Below, one piece after another: positions 44,120 through 52,835 of a stretch of DNA of 64,000 bases. The DNA comes from Bradyrhizobium sp. CB1015 (lineage in GTDB: Bacteria > Pseudomonadota > Alphaproteobacteria > Rhizobiales > Xanthobacteraceae), in NCBI RefSeq assembly GCF_025200925.1, contig NZ_CP104174.1, positions 4,712,001 to 4,776,000 of the forward strand. The letters are read 5' to 3'. Every line of letters starts with the position of its first letter. Position 1 is the stretch's first letter. The notes beneath the pieces were generated by a model. It was given only the letters and a program-made list of their open reading frames with translations. It ran no database searches and was not told where the DNA came from. A program made the translations under genes and the position numbers.

Positions 44120-45253
44120 TCAGGAAAGCTCGCGCCCTGCCGAAAGTGCGATCGAATCCCGGCCATGTCCGTTGGCGGCTGCGGCGTGCGCGGCCATGAC
44201 TTGCGAGATGAGCTTCGCCGGCGCGGTCCCGCGGCCGAGCTTCTGGTACAGCTTGAGGTACTGCTTCGCCATCTGGGCCGACGAGAAGCGCTCCTCAAAC
44301 CGCGCGCGGACCGCCCTGCGATCGAGCGCCAGCACGTCGGGAAGCGCGGCAACCGCTTCGTCCACGCTGGAGACGATGCGCCCGGTCAGCCCGTCATCGA
44401 CGATCTCCGGGACCGAACCGCAGCGGAAGGCGAGCACCGGCGTGCCGCAGGCCATGGCCTCGATCATGACCAGCCCGAACGGTTCGGGCCAATCGATCGG
44501 GAAGAGCAGCGCGGCAGCCTGACCCAGGAATCGGTCCTTGGTGCTTTCGTTGATCTCGCCGACGAACGCGATTTGCCGACCGTCGATCATCGGCTCGATC
44601 ACCTCGCGGAAATAGGCTTCATCGACCTTGTCGACCTTGGCCGCGATCTTGAGCGGGAGGCCCGCCCTGCGAGCGATCTCGATGGCCCGGTCCGGACGCT
44701 TCTCCGGCGAGATGCGGCCGAGGAAGGCGAGGTAGCCGCCTCCGGGTTCCAAGGTCGGCTTGTGCAGCTCGAGCGGCAGGCCGTGATGCACCGTCCCGAT
44801 GAAATTCCCGCTCGGCAGCGGGCTTCGCTGCGCATCCGAGATCGAAACCAGCGGCATCCGAGGAAACCGAAGATAGAGCGGCATGTGGTCGGGCAGATCC
44901 TGCCGCCCGTGCAGGGTCCTGAGACTGCGCCCGGCATGCGGCCTGAACAGCGGGAAATGCAGGTAGTCGATGTGGAAGTGCAGGATGTCAAAATCGTCGG
45001 CGCGCTCACGTACCTTGTCGAGCATGACCATCATATGCGGGACCGGGTCACGCACATCCGGATCCAGGCGTAGCGCCCGCGGGGTGCAAGGGACGAGCTC
45101 GGCCGAGGTCATGGAATCGCCGCTGGCGAACAGGGTGACCTCGTGTCCCTGCTTGACCAGCTCTTCCGTGAGATAGGAGACGACCCGCTCCGTTCCCCCG
45201 TAAAGTCTCGGCGGCACGCTTTCGAACAGCGGCGCGATCTGCGCAATTTTCAT
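44120..45253 (-). CDS. Glycosyltransferase family 4
   Basis: A 377-residue GT-B enzyme that transfers a sugar from a nucleotide donor. Landmarks are the N-terminal MKIAQIAPLFESVPPRLYGGTERVV (glycine-rich acceptor loop), HFHIDYLHFPLF (~92), YLAFLGRISPEKRPDRAIEIA (~174) and the donor-site EPFGLVMIEAMACGTPVLAF (~262) with the E-x7-E motif. It is often found near stress genes and produces glucans or exopolysaccharide components, but the product here is unknown. It is divergent from the hsp20 region, with GGAGAAG eight bases before its ATG. Confidence 0.9.
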   Translation of the reverse strand: MKIAQIAPLFESVPPRLYGGTERVVSYLTEELVKQGHEVTLFASGDSMTSAELVPCTPRALRLDPDVRDPVPHMMVMLDKVRERADDFDILHFHIDYLHFPLFRPHAGRSLRTLHGRQDLPDHMPLYLRFPRMPLVSISDAQRSPLPSGNFIGTVHHGLPLELHKPTLEPGGGYLAFLGRISPEKRPDRAIEIARRAGLPLKIAAKVDKVDEAYFREVIEPMIDGRQIAFVGEINESTKDRFLGQAAALLFPIDWPEPFGLVMIEAMACGTPVLAFRCGSVPEIVDDGLTGRIVSSVDEAVAALPDVLALDRRAVRARFEERFSSAQMAKQYLKLYQKLGRGTAPAKLISQVMAAHAAAANGHGRDSIALSAGRELS

Positions 45254-45518
45254 CGTTCTTCTCCAGTCTTCTTATTTGATTGGCGGCCTGCGCTGGAGCC
45301 GGCGATGGTGATGTCCCGCGCCCCCTTGCGCTCCCGGATTCTGCCCAATCGGCCGCTGCCGAGCGGCCGTGCTAGCAAGTTCGATCGGCGGAATTCGTTC
45401 CCGTCCGCTCGGCAAAACTGGTACGCCATGCGGCAGTGCCGATGTGCCGACAGCAGGCCCTTGAAACGAGCGTTGCCCGCTCTAAGTTGATCGACGCAAG
45501 CGCAGGATCGCGCTGTAT
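45254..45518. other. Divergent promoter region between glycosyltransferase and hsp20
   Basis: No credible gene. TTGAAA (45461-45466) and TAAGTT (45483-45488) are 16 bases apart and could form a weak promoter for hsp20, giving a 5' leader of about 110 bases that includes the ROSE element. CTTGAAA also resembles a heat-shock sigma-32 -35 box. Confidence 0.4.
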
Positions 45519-45605
45519 CGGCCGCCTTTTCAGGGGCCGGCATATGGGCGCCGGACACGGTGTCCGGCACATTCGTAACCATGTTGCTCGAAGGAGGATG
45601 TGGCT
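45519..45605 (+). ncRNA. ROSE-like RNA thermometer in the hsp20 leader
   Basis: ROSE elements block translation of rhizobial small heat-shock genes at low temperature. The leader folds into three hairpins: CGGCC...GGCCG (45519-45539), GCCGGACA-CGG-TGTCCGGC (45550-45568) and the 3' hairpin, where TTGCT (45584-45588) faces the Shine-Dalgarno AGGAGGA (45592-45598) across a CGA loop. TTGCT opposite AGGA with an unpaired G is the conserved ROSE core. The outer arms CCA (45579-45581) and TGG (45601-45603) close that hairpin, and the ATG follows at 45606. Confidence 0.8.
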
Positions 45606-46058
45606 ATGACCACCTTTGACTACACCCCGCTATGGCGTTCGACCATTGGTTTCGATCGCCTCGTCGATCTGCTCGAGGATTCCGTCCAGTGGACGGGCAA
45701 CAATTATCCGCCCTACAACATCGAGCGGACGGATCAGGATCACTATCAGATATCGCTCGCTCTGGCCGGCTTCTCGCCCGAAGAGGTGACCGTCACCGCC
45801 GAGCAGAACGTGCTGACCATTGAAGGCCGCAAGGCCGACAAGGGAGCGCATCAGTACCTCTATCAGGGCATCTCGGCCCGTCCGTTCCGGCGTCAGTACA
45901 ACCTCGCTGAATACGTTCAGGTGGAGGGCGCCAGCTTCGAAAATGGCATGCTGACGATCGACCTGGTGCGCAAGGTGCCGGAGGCGCTCAAGCCGCGTCA
46001 GATTCCGATCCAGGCCGGCAACGACAACCAGCAGCTCGAGCAGAAGCAGACGGGCTGA
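45606..46058 (+). CDS. Small heat-shock protein, Hsp20 family (class A type)
   Basis: A 150-residue alpha-crystallin-domain chaperone that holds unfolding proteins during heat stress. The alpha-crystallin domain spans ~40-130 (YNIERTDQDHYQISLALAGF, GRKADKGAHQYLYQGI, ASFENGMLTIDLVRKVPE), with the I-x-I/V-type tail RQIPIQ that docks between subunits. The N terminus MTTFDYTPLWRSTIGFDRLVDLL is characteristic of Bradyrhizobium class A sHsps. ATG 45606 is seven bases after AGGAGGA. A GTG two codons earlier is in frame but too close to the Shine-Dalgarno sequence. Confidence 0.94.
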   Translation: MTTFDYTPLWRSTIGFDRLVDLLEDSVQWTGNNYPPYNIERTDQDHYQISLALAGFSPEEVTVTAEQNVLTIEGRKADKGAHQYLYQGISARPFRRQYNLAEYVQVEGASFENGMLTIDLVRKVPEALKPRQIPIQAGNDNQQLEQKQTG

Positions 46059-46180
46059 GGCAATAGCCGCACGCCTGCCGACCTCATGCCCGCGACGCTG
46101 TCTGCGTCGCGGGGCGCCTTCGCTCGCGAGAGCGGGTGCAGGCGCAACGTGAACTTGCCAATGTCCAATTGGAGGTTTCG

Positions 46181-46657
46181 ATGAATGTCGTGCGTCCGCT
46201 CCATCCGTCCGCGTCGGCGAGTGACGCGCTGCGTCCGATCACCAGATCGGTGTTTCCGGCCGACGCTCATGCCACCATTTCTCGCGCGAGCCCGCCGACT
46301 CTGACGGCGGCGCGGCCGCGGAAGGAGCAATGGAAACTTCAATTCGAGCGGCGGTCGCCGTTGCGCTGCGAGCCGCTCATGGGATGGACGGAAGATGATG
46401 ATCCTTTGGCAAAGGTGGAATTGACGTTCCCCTCGGCGGAGGCCGCGATGGCCTATGCTCGCCGTCAAGGGCTGCATTATTCGGTCATCGGATCGATCGC
46501 CCACCCGCCTCAGCTGCAGCTCGTCCATGACGACGGGCCTTCACGCCGGCCGCGTCCTTCGCCGAGGATGCGCCGCAAGCTCGAATGGGTCGAGCGAACG
46601 GCGCGACCGGAGGCGGTGCTGGCGCGCGGCCGCGGCGCCGCTGCGGGGCCAAGATGA
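46181..46657 (+). CDS. NDUFS4-like (ETC complex I accessory subunit) domain protein
   Basis: Residues ~50-105 of this 158-residue protein match the NDUFS4/ETC complex I subunit domain (EQWKLQFERRSPLRCEPLMGW, then DPLAKVELTFPSAEAAMAYARRQGLHY). In alphaproteobacteria and mitochondria this accessory subunit stabilises NADH dehydrogenase. Here the domain has a ~48-residue N-terminal and a ~50-residue arginine-rich C-terminal extension, and the gene follows hsp20 by 122 bases, away from nuo genes. It may be a stress-linked paralogue. ATG 46181 follows GGAGG by seven bases. Confidence 0.75.
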   Translation: MNVVRPLHPSASASDALRPITRSVFPADAHATISRASPPTLTAARPRKEQWKLQFERRSPLRCEPLMGWTEDDDPLAKVELTFPSAEAAMAYARRQGLHYSVIGSIAHPPQLQLVHDDGPSRRPRPSPRMRRKLEWVERTARPEAVLARGRGAAAGPR

Positions 46658-46719
46658 CATTGCCGTTTCCCGCAGCACGCGGCATGCTCGATCCTGCTTC
46701 TTTGCGATCGGCCGGAGTC

Positions 46720-47463
46720 TCAGAGGCTCGCGAGCCATTTTGCGAGCGGCGTCGCCCCGAGCCGTGCCTCGCCGAGCGGGTTCAGTGACGTGTCGTCGAT
46801 GGCGGCGCCGTAATACAGCGCCGTCGGATCTCCGATCACCGGACGTGGGTCGCCGGACGCCTTCAGGCGGCGTGCGATGAATTCATTGAAGGGATCCTTC
46901 TCAGGCCCAGCGATATCGATCGTGCCGTTGAGCGGCCGGCTGGTTGCGACCTCCGCGAGGCGATCGACGACGTCGTCGGCCGCGATCGGCTGAAACTGAG
47001 CCGTGGGAACGACGATCTTCCCGTCGATCGCGCTTGTGTCGGCAATGGCCGCGAGGAATTCGAAGAACTGGGTGGCGCGCACGATCGAGTAGGGGACCGA
47101 GCCGGACTTGATGACGGTTTCCTGCGCCAGCTTGGCACGGAAATAGGTGTTGTCGGGCGAGCGGTCGGTGCCGACGATCGAGAGTGCCACGTGATGCTTC
47201 ACGCCTGCTGCGGCCTCTGCCGCGACGAGATTCTCGCTCGATCGCTGGAAGAACGCGAGCACCGCGGCCGGTTCCCACGACGGCGCGTTGGCGACGTCGA
47301 CGACCACGTCAGCGCCCGAAAGCGCTGCGGCAAGCCCTTCCCCGGTCACGGCGTTCACGCCCGATTTCGGCGAGGCCGCCACCGCTTCGTGACCTTGCTG
47401 CTTGAGCTTCGCCACGAGCCTGGACCCAATCAATCCGGTTCCGCCGATCACGACGATCTTCAT
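46720..47463 (-). CDS. NAD(P)-binding NmrA-like oxidoreductase (atypical SDR)
   Basis: A 247-residue Rossmann protein: MKIVVIGGTGLIGSRLVAKL at the N terminus (G-x-x-G-x-x-G), SIVGTDRSP (~106), then YFRAKLAQETVIKSG, where the lysine of atypical SDRs sits. The C-terminal half is that of NmrA/YwnB-type proteins, which sense or use NAD(P)H or quinones. ATG 47463 has AAGGAGA eight bases upstream and is preferred over 47508. Neighbours give no pathway. Confidence 0.85.
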   Translation of the reverse strand: MKIVVIGGTGLIGSRLVAKLKQQGHEAVAASPKSGVNAVTGEGLAAALSGADVVVDVANAPSWEPAAVLAFFQRSSENLVAAEAAAGVKHHVALSIVGTDRSPDNTYFRAKLAQETVIKSGSVPYSIVRATQFFEFLAAIADTSAIDGKIVVPTAQFQPIAADDVVDRLAEVATSRPLNGTIDIAGPEKDPFNEFIARRLKASGDPRPVIGDPTALYYGAAIDDTSLNPLGEARLGATPLAKWLASL

Positions 47464-47785
47464 GGCCTGTCTCCTTGCGATTACGGAGCGCGAGATGATC
47501 GAAGCCAATCGAAACTCGCGCCTCTCACATCGACCAATGTGGCGCGAGGTGACTCTAGCCGATCCATGGCGCAGGCTCTTGCCTGTAGCGGGCTTACCTT
47601 GCCGGAAAATGCTGCCAGCGTTTTGCCCGACGTGTCAAAATGTTTGGTGGCCGCAAGGCGGCGGACAGGCCCTTGAAAAACGCCAATGAAAACAACCCCC
47701 AGGCTACTGTGCATGGGGTTGTTTTCGCGAGTTTTGGATTGGACGGGCGACCGCGTCCGATTTCGGGAGGGCGGCCCCGCTCTCC
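47464..47785. other. Intergenic stretch between NmrA-like and MCP/Cache genes
   Basis: 322 bases with the inverted repeat at 47688-47726. The rest shows only frame-shadow ORFs. The promoter of the NmrA-like gene must lie near 47470-47530. Confidence 0.5.
47688..47726 (-). terminator. Perfect 12-bp inverted repeat, likely terminator of the MCP/Cache gene
   Basis: GAAAACAACCCC (47688-47699) and GGGGTTGTTTTC (47715-47726) are perfect inverted copies around a 15-base loop. Read on the minus strand, the stem is followed by ATTGGCGTTTTTC. It lies 60 bases after the stop of the minus-strand MCP/Cache gene. Confidence 0.6.
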
Positions 47786-48862
47786 TCACGCCCCGCAGAC
47801 GATCACGCCGTACCAGCCGAGCCCGCGATAGGTCTCGTAGCCCGGGGTGGCATGGAACGCGACCAGCGTTCCGGTGCGGTCGTGGTAGAAGCCGGAGCGC
47901 TGGCCGTTCAGCGACAGCGAGATGCGCTCGCTGAGGATGCCCTGGCCGTCGGACGCCGCGATCACGCGAAAATTGGAATCGACCAGCAGCACGCGCGCCT
48001 TGTCGCTGTCGCCGACGCGCACGCCCTGCACGATGGCGCGGGCCTGCGGCTCCCAGTCGAAATGGATGGCGAGCACGCCGATCGGCGCGCCGTTGGCCTG
48101 GCCGCCGGCGCGGACGCTGGCGCAATAGGTCGCGACCTGCGCATTGCCGAGCAGCGGCTGGTTCTCGACGTCGCCGGCGACATAGTCGTCGCCGGAGCGC
48201 AGGGACCGCGCGTCCCGAAACCATTTGGTGTGGGCGACGTTCTGGCCGACGACGCGGAAGCGGTCGGCGCGGCCGTTGGCGATGACGTTGCCGTCGAGGT
48301 CGCAGAGCCAGAGGTCGAGATAGACGGTGTAGGCCCCGAGGATCACGCCGAGGCGCTGCGAGGCATGGGAGACGGCCGCAGCACTGGGCGAGGCCGCGCA
48401 ATCGACCACGGCGGAATCGGTCGCCCACCAGCGCACGTCGCAGGTGCGTTCATAGAGATTGCGGTCGATCAGCTCGATCGCGTTGAGCGACAGGTCGACC
48501 ATCCGCTCGCCGCGGGAGCGCTGGCTCATGCGGTCGATCGAGGCGACGAGATCGCCGGTGCGTTTGGTCAGCTGGGTCTCGAGCTCGCGGGCGATGGTCT
48601 CGACCTGCTGGCCGACGCCGCGCACCTCCTGTGCCACGACCGCAAAGCCCGCGCCTTGCGCGCCGGCGCGCGAGCTCTCGATCAGCGCGTTCAGCGCCAG
48701 CATCTTCATCTGGTTGGTGATCTGCTGGATCGACTTGGTCTTGTCGACCGCGATCTGGTTGACCTCCGCGGTGAGGCGGTTGATCAGCGCGGAGATGTCG
48801 GAATCATCGTCCGCAGGTTCGGTGGCGATAGGCTTGGCTTTCAGACCCAGCGCAGCTGACAT
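47786..48862 (-). CDS. Soluble protein with N-terminal MCP signalling tip and C-terminal Cache-type sensor
   Basis: A 358-residue protein without membrane segments. Residues ~40-100 match the hairpin tip of methyl-accepting chemotaxis proteins (QITNQMKMLALNALIESSRAG, then AQGAGFAVVAQEVRGVGQQ). The rest looks like a PDC/Cache sensor (LDLWLCDLDGNVIANG, then YVAGDVENQPLLG, IGVLAIHFDWE, RVLLVDSNFRVIAASDGQG). In ordinary receptors the sensor precedes the signalling domain and is periplasmic; here the order is reversed and all is cytoplasmic. The shortened signalling domain has no HAMP and no clear methylation helices. ATG 48862 has GGGAA upstream. Confidence 0.85.
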   Translation of the reverse strand: MSAALGLKAKPIATEPADDDSDISALINRLTAEVNQIAVDKTKSIQQITNQMKMLALNALIESSRAGAQGAGFAVVAQEVRGVGQQVETIARELETQLTKRTGDLVASIDRMSQRSRGERMVDLSLNAIELIDRNLYERTCDVRWWATDSAVVDCAASPSAAAVSHASQRLGVILGAYTVYLDLWLCDLDGNVIANGRADRFRVVGQNVAHTKWFRDARSLRSGDDYVAGDVENQPLLGNAQVATYCASVRAGGQANGAPIGVLAIHFDWEPQARAIVQGVRVGDSDKARVLLVDSNFRVIAASDGQGILSERISLSLNGQRSGFYHDRTGTLVAFHATPGYETYRGLGWYGVIVCGA

Positions 48863-49145
48863 CGGGAACTTCCCTTGGCAATGAGGTCTGATCTGCAATG
48901 AACCCGGAACAACAACTTACAGATCGAATACGATTCTTTTTCGAGGATTCCGCCTAACGCCTGCTTAATTTGCTGTTTGACGGAATGCCTAAATGATAGT
49001 CACTCCGGCCCGCCGGCCGGCCATCCACCGCTTTGTGTGGCCCGGCCGTTGCAAATCGCCGGACTTTCCCGGCCAATCCCTAAAAGCCAATCCTGGGCCG
49101 CCAGCGTGATCGCCCGGATCCGAGTTCCCAACCGATAGCCCCGTC

Positions 49146-50987
49146 ATGACGCCGCCTGCCATAGCCTTGCCCGTCGAAGCGCCCCAGGCCTTCCTGGGCG
49201 TGGCGCGCTCGCTCACCGACAAGCTGTGGCGCGACCGGCTCGATGCCCGCGGGGCAGCCCAGGCGCTCGCCATCGTGCAGCGGCACCAATTGCCGGAGCT
49301 GCTGGCGCGGGTGCTTGCGGGCCGCGGGGTCGATATCGACGCCGTCGCCGACTTCCTCGATCCGACCATCCGCAAGCTGCTGCCGGACCCGTTCACGGTG
49401 ACGGAGATGGAGGCCGCCGCCAAACGCATCGCGGATGCCGCGACCAAAGGCGAGAAGGTCGCGATCTTCGGCGACTACGACGTCGACGGCGCGACTTCGG
49501 CGGCGCTGCTGGCCTGGCATCTACGCCATTGCGGGCTCGATCCGCTGATCCACATTCCCGACCGGATTTTCGAGGGCTACGGCCCGAACGTCGAAGCCGT
49601 ACGCGGGCTCGCGGCAAAGGGCGCGACGCTGCTCGTCACCGTAGACTGCGGCACCACCAGCATCGAGCCGCTTGCGGAGGCCAAACGCCTCGGCATGTCC
49701 TTGGTGGTGATCGACCACCACCAATGCGGCCTCGATCTCCCCGAGGTCGATGCGCTGGTCAATCCCAACCGTCCGGATGATCTTTCCGGGCTTGGCCATC
49801 TCGCCGCCGTCGGCCTCGTGCTGGTGACGCTGGTCGCGGTCAATCGCGAACTGCGCCAGCGCGGTTTCTGGACCAGCGAGATGCCCGAGCCCGATCTCTT
49901 GGGCATGCTGCATCACGTCGCGCTCGGCACCGTCGCCGACGTCGCGCCGCTGATCGGGCTCAACCGCGCTTTTGTGGCGAAGGGGCTGATCGCGATGCGG
50001 CGGCGCGACCATATCGGCCATACCGCGCTGATGGACGTGGCACGGCTCAACGGCCCGCCGGAGGCGTGGCATCTCGGCTTCATGCTGGGGCCACGCGTCA
50101 ACGCAGGCGGCCGTATCGGCCGCGCCGATCTCGGTGTGCGGTTGCTGCTGGAAGGTGACAGCGTCGAGGCGGCGCGGATCGCGGCCGAGCTCGACCGCCT
50201 CAACAGCGAACGTCGCGTCATCGAGCAGGCGGCGGAAGCCCAGGCAGAAGCCGAGGCGCTGGCCTCGATCGGGCTGGAGGACAAGCTCGCCGTGATCGTC
50301 ACGGCCTCGGAAGGTTGGCATCCGGGCGTGGTCGGTCTCGTCGCCTCCCGCCTGAAGGAGAAGTTTTCGCGGCCTGCCTTCGCGATTGCGCTGGAGCCCG
50401 GCGGCATCGGCACCGGCTCGGGCCGCTCGATCGCCGGCGTCGATCTCGGCAAGGCGGTGCGGCAGGCGGTCGCCGACGGCATTCTGCTCAAGGGCGGCGG
50501 CCACGCCATGGCTGCTGGAGTGACGCTGCGCAAGGAGAAGCTCGCCGAATTCCGCGCCTATCTCGAGAACGCGCTGGCGCTCGACGTCGCCGAGGCGCGC
50601 CACGCCAACGAGCTCTATATCGACGGCGCGGTCTCGGCGCGCGCGGTCACGCCGGAGCTGGCGACGATGCTTAACCGCGCCGGTCCCTTCGGCAGCGGCA
50701 ATCCGGAGCCGGTGCTGGCGCTGCCGGCACACCAGCTCGTCTTTGCCGACGAGGTCGGGCAGGCGCATCTGCGCCTGCGCTTCAAGGCGGGTGATGGTGC
50801 CATCGTCAACGGCATCGCGTTCCGTTCGATCGGCCAGAAGCTCGGCAATGCGCTGCTCGCCAACCGCGGCCAGCAGATGCACGTCGCAGGCTCATTGTCG
50901 GTCGACCGCTACCAGGGTGCCGAGCGCGTGCAATTCCGCGTGGTCGACGTCGCGCTACCGGATCAGGGGCCATCCGTGATTAGATGA
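49146..50987 (+). CDS. recJ: Single-stranded-DNA-specific exonuclease RecJ
   Basis: RecJ degrades single-stranded DNA 5' to 3' in mismatch repair and RecF-pathway recombination. The 613-residue protein has the DHH phosphoesterase motifs: FGDYDVDGATSAAL (~108), DCGTTS (~169), DHHQC (~194) and the DHHA1 signature in GGGHAMAAGVTL (~453), followed by the OB-fold C-terminal region (LNRAGPFGSGNPEPVL). ATG 49146 gives the usual N terminus, including SLTDKLWRDRL-like ARSLTDKLWRD. Confidence 0.94.
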   Translation: MTPPAIALPVEAPQAFLGVARSLTDKLWRDRLDARGAAQALAIVQRHQLPELLARVLAGRGVDIDAVADFLDPTIRKLLPDPFTVTEMEAAAKRIADAATKGEKVAIFGDYDVDGATSAALLAWHLRHCGLDPLIHIPDRIFEGYGPNVEAVRGLAAKGATLLVTVDCGTTSIEPLAEAKRLGMSLVVIDHHQCGLDLPEVDALVNPNRPDDLSGLGHLAAVGLVLVTLVAVNRELRQRGFWTSEMPEPDLLGMLHHVALGTVADVAPLIGLNRAFVAKGLIAMRRRDHIGHTALMDVARLNGPPEAWHLGFMLGPRVNAGGRIGRADLGVRLLLEGDSVEAARIAAELDRLNSERRVIEQAAEAQAEAEALASIGLEDKLAVIVTASEGWHPGVVGLVASRLKEKFSRPAFAIALEPGGIGTGSGRSIAGVDLGKAVRQAVADGILLKGGGHAMAAGVTLRKEKLAEFRAYLENALALDVAEARHANELYIDGAVSARAVTPELATMLNRAGPFGSGNPEPVLALPAHQLVFADEVGQAHLRLRFKAGDGAIVNGIAFRSIGQKLGNALLANRGQQMHVAGSLSVDRYQGAERVQFRVVDVALPDQGPSVIR

Positions 50988-51012
50988 CGCATGATCCACG
51001 AGATCATGCGTC
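50986..51012. terminator. Perfect 11-bp inverted repeat after recJ
   Basis: GACGCATGATC and GATCATGCGTC surround a CACGA loop, the left arm overlapping the recJ stop. The arms resemble family C repeats without the inner GGAAAAG part, so it may be a shortened copy. There is no T-run after it. Confidence 0.55.
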
Positions 51013-51050
51013 AGAAGTAGGTTGCTCAAACAACAAAAAAGGGAGTGAGC

Positions 51051-51860
51051 ATGGCAGGGCAGGTTGAGGGCAAGGTCGCACTGGTGACGGGCGGCGCCTC
51101 CGGCATTGGCGAGGCTATCGTCGAGCTGTTCGCGCGCGAAGGCGCTACGGTCATCGCGACCGACATCGACGAGCTGAGAGGCCCCGAGCTCGCCAGGCGG
51201 ATCACCAAGGCCGGCGGCAAGGCGATCTTTCTGGAGCAGGATGTCACCAGCGAAGAGCGCTGGATCGAGATCGTCGCCGAGATCGCAAGGCGCTTCGGCC
51301 GGCTCGACGTCCTCGTCTCCAACGCCGGCATCGGCATTTCCGTGCCTTCGATCGTCGACATGACGCTCGCTGACTGGCGCAGGCAGAATGCGATCAATCT
51401 CGATGGTGTGTTTCTTTCGGTCAAGCACTGCCTGCCGTTGATGCGCAAGACCGGCGGCGGCTCGATCGTCATGATGTCCTCGCTGGCGGGCCTGCGCGGC
51501 TCGCCCGGATTGTCGGCCTATTCGGCGACCAAGGGCGGAGTGCGGCTGTTCGCCAAGTCAATCGCGATGGAGTGCGCGGCGGCGGGCGACGGCATCCGCG
51601 TCAACTCGGTTCATCCCGGCATCATCGATACCCCGATCTGGGGCAAGATCCCGACGGGGGCGGTAGGCGCCGGCCAGAACGCCCCGATCGATCCGGAGGA
51701 GCGCGCGCGGGTCGTCACGCCGCTTGGTCGTGCCGGCCAGGCCGCGGAGATCGCCTCGGGCGTGCTGTATCTCGCCTCCGATGCCTCGCGCTACGTCACC
51801 GGCAGCGAGCTCGTGATCGACGGCGGCATGAACGCCGGCGGGGTGCCGCGGCGCGCTTGA
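51051..51860 (+). CDS. SDR-family oxidoreductase
   Basis: A 269-residue classical short-chain dehydrogenase: cofactor loop TGGASGIG (~14-21), SNAG (~90), catalytic serine in MMSSLAG (~142), YSATKGG (~155-161) and the terminal VIDGGMNAGG. The substrate cannot be told. The GGGAG Shine-Dalgarno sequence lies five bases before ATG 51051, favoured over a GTG two codons upstream. A class II aldolase gene follows 95 bases later, so the pair could act on the same small sugar acid. A copy of the last ~45 bases of this gene lies at 52836. Confidence 0.87.
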   Translation: MAGQVEGKVALVTGGASGIGEAIVELFAREGATVIATDIDELRGPELARRITKAGGKAIFLEQDVTSEERWIEIVAEIARRFGRLDVLVSNAGIGISVPSIVDMTLADWRRQNAINLDGVFLSVKHCLPLMRKTGGGSIVMMSSLAGLRGSPGLSAYSATKGGVRLFAKSIAMECAAAGDGIRVNSVHPGIIDTPIWGKIPTGAVGAGQNAPIDPEERARVVTPLGRAGQAAEIASGVLYLASDASRYVTGSELVIDGGMNAGGVPRRA

Positions 51861-51955
51861 GCGACGCAGGCCAGGGTGGCGGGCGGAGGGGCTGACGCGA
51901 TGGCGCAGCCCCTGTACAACATGGGCAACTGCCAACCGACAGAGGTACCCTCGCC

Positions 51956-52753
51956 ATGGCGCACAGCCTTCACGCGTCCTCACCCGCGCCCGCGCCGTTC
52001 CGCTCCAACCGGCCGGATCTTGCCACCGACGCGATCCGCACCGCGCGCGAGGATCTCGCCGCCTGCTTCCGCATGGCCGCGCGCAACGGCTTTGAGGAGG
52101 GCATCTGCAACCACTTTTCGGCGGTCGTGCCGGGCCATGACGACCTCTTCCTCGTCAACCCCTACGGCTACGCCTTTCGCGAGCTGACCGCGTCGAAGCT
52201 GTTGATCTGCGACTTCCATGGCAACGTGCTCGACGGCGAGGGCGTGCCCGAGGCGACTGCCTTCTATATCCATGCCGAGCTGCACAGGCTGCTGCCGCGC
52301 GCCAAGGTCGCCTTCCACACGCACATGCCCTATGCCACGGCACTGTCGATGACCGAGGGCGATCCCCTGATCTGGGCCGGCCAGACCGCGCTGAAATTCT
52401 ACGGCCGCACCGCGGTCGACCGCGACTATAACGGCCTCGCGCTCGACAGCCGCGAAGGCGCACGCATCGCCTCCGCCGTCGGCGACGCCGACATCGTCTT
52501 CATGAAGCATCACGGCGTGATGGTGCTGGCGCCGACCATCGCGGAAGCCTGGGACGATCTCTATTATCTCGAGCGCGCCGCCGAGGTGCAGGTGCTGGCG
52601 ATGTCGACGGGACGGAAAGTGCTGCCGGTCGATCCCGCTGTCGCGACCGAGACCTACAGGCAGATGCGCGAGGGCGACTCCGAATCCGCTCGGTTGCATC
52701 TCGCCGCGATCCGGCGGCAGCTCGATGCGGAAGAGCCGCAATATCGGCACTGA
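51956..52753 (+). CDS. Class II aldolase/adducin-family protein
   Basis: A 265-residue member of the family that includes L-fuculose- and L-ribulose-phosphate enzymes. Zinc-site residues are visible in FHTHMPYATAL (two histidines near 121 and 123) and FMKHHGVMVL (~182). NHFSAVVPG near residue 51 is the substrate-phosphate loop equivalent. Non-phosphorylated substrates or decarboxylase activity are common in this branch. The conserved serine of NHxSxRxPG is kept but the arginine is replaced by valine (NHFSAVVPG), which argues against a sugar-phosphate substrate. Confidence 0.85.
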   Translation: MAHSLHASSPAPAPFRSNRPDLATDAIRTAREDLAACFRMAARNGFEEGICNHFSAVVPGHDDLFLVNPYGYAFRELTASKLLICDFHGNVLDGEGVPEATAFYIHAELHRLLPRAKVAFHTHMPYATALSMTEGDPLIWAGQTALKFYGRTAVDRDYNGLALDSREGARIASAVGDADIVFMKHHGVMVLAPTIAEAWDDLYYLERAAEVQVLAMSTGRKVLPVDPAVATETYRQMREGDSESARLHLAAIRRQLDAEEPQYRH

Positions 52754-52763
52754 AAGCAAGGAT

Positions 52764-52805
52764 GTCATTCCGGGGCGCGCGAAGCGCGAGCCCGGAATCC
52801 ATCGT
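52764..52805. repeat. Family B repeat, left half only
   Basis: GTCATTCCGGGGCGCGCGAAG then GCGCGAGCCCGGAATCCAT match the left half of the repeats at 24767 and 34675, but the mirrored right half is missing. It ends where a duplicated SDR fragment begins some 30 bases later. Confidence 0.7.
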
Positions 52806-52835
52806 GCAGCAAGCCACGCCGCATAGGTGCGGCTC

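Noticed and set aside
45250..45582. 110-residue minus-strand ORF upstream of the glycosyltransferase
   Set aside because: It overlaps the hsp20 leader and ROSE region, has no motif, and the glycosyltransferase has its own ribosome site and start.
48863..49145. Possible small gene between the MCP/Cache protein and recJ
   Set aside because: Only short ORFs without ribosome sites. Interpreted as the two divergent promoter regions.
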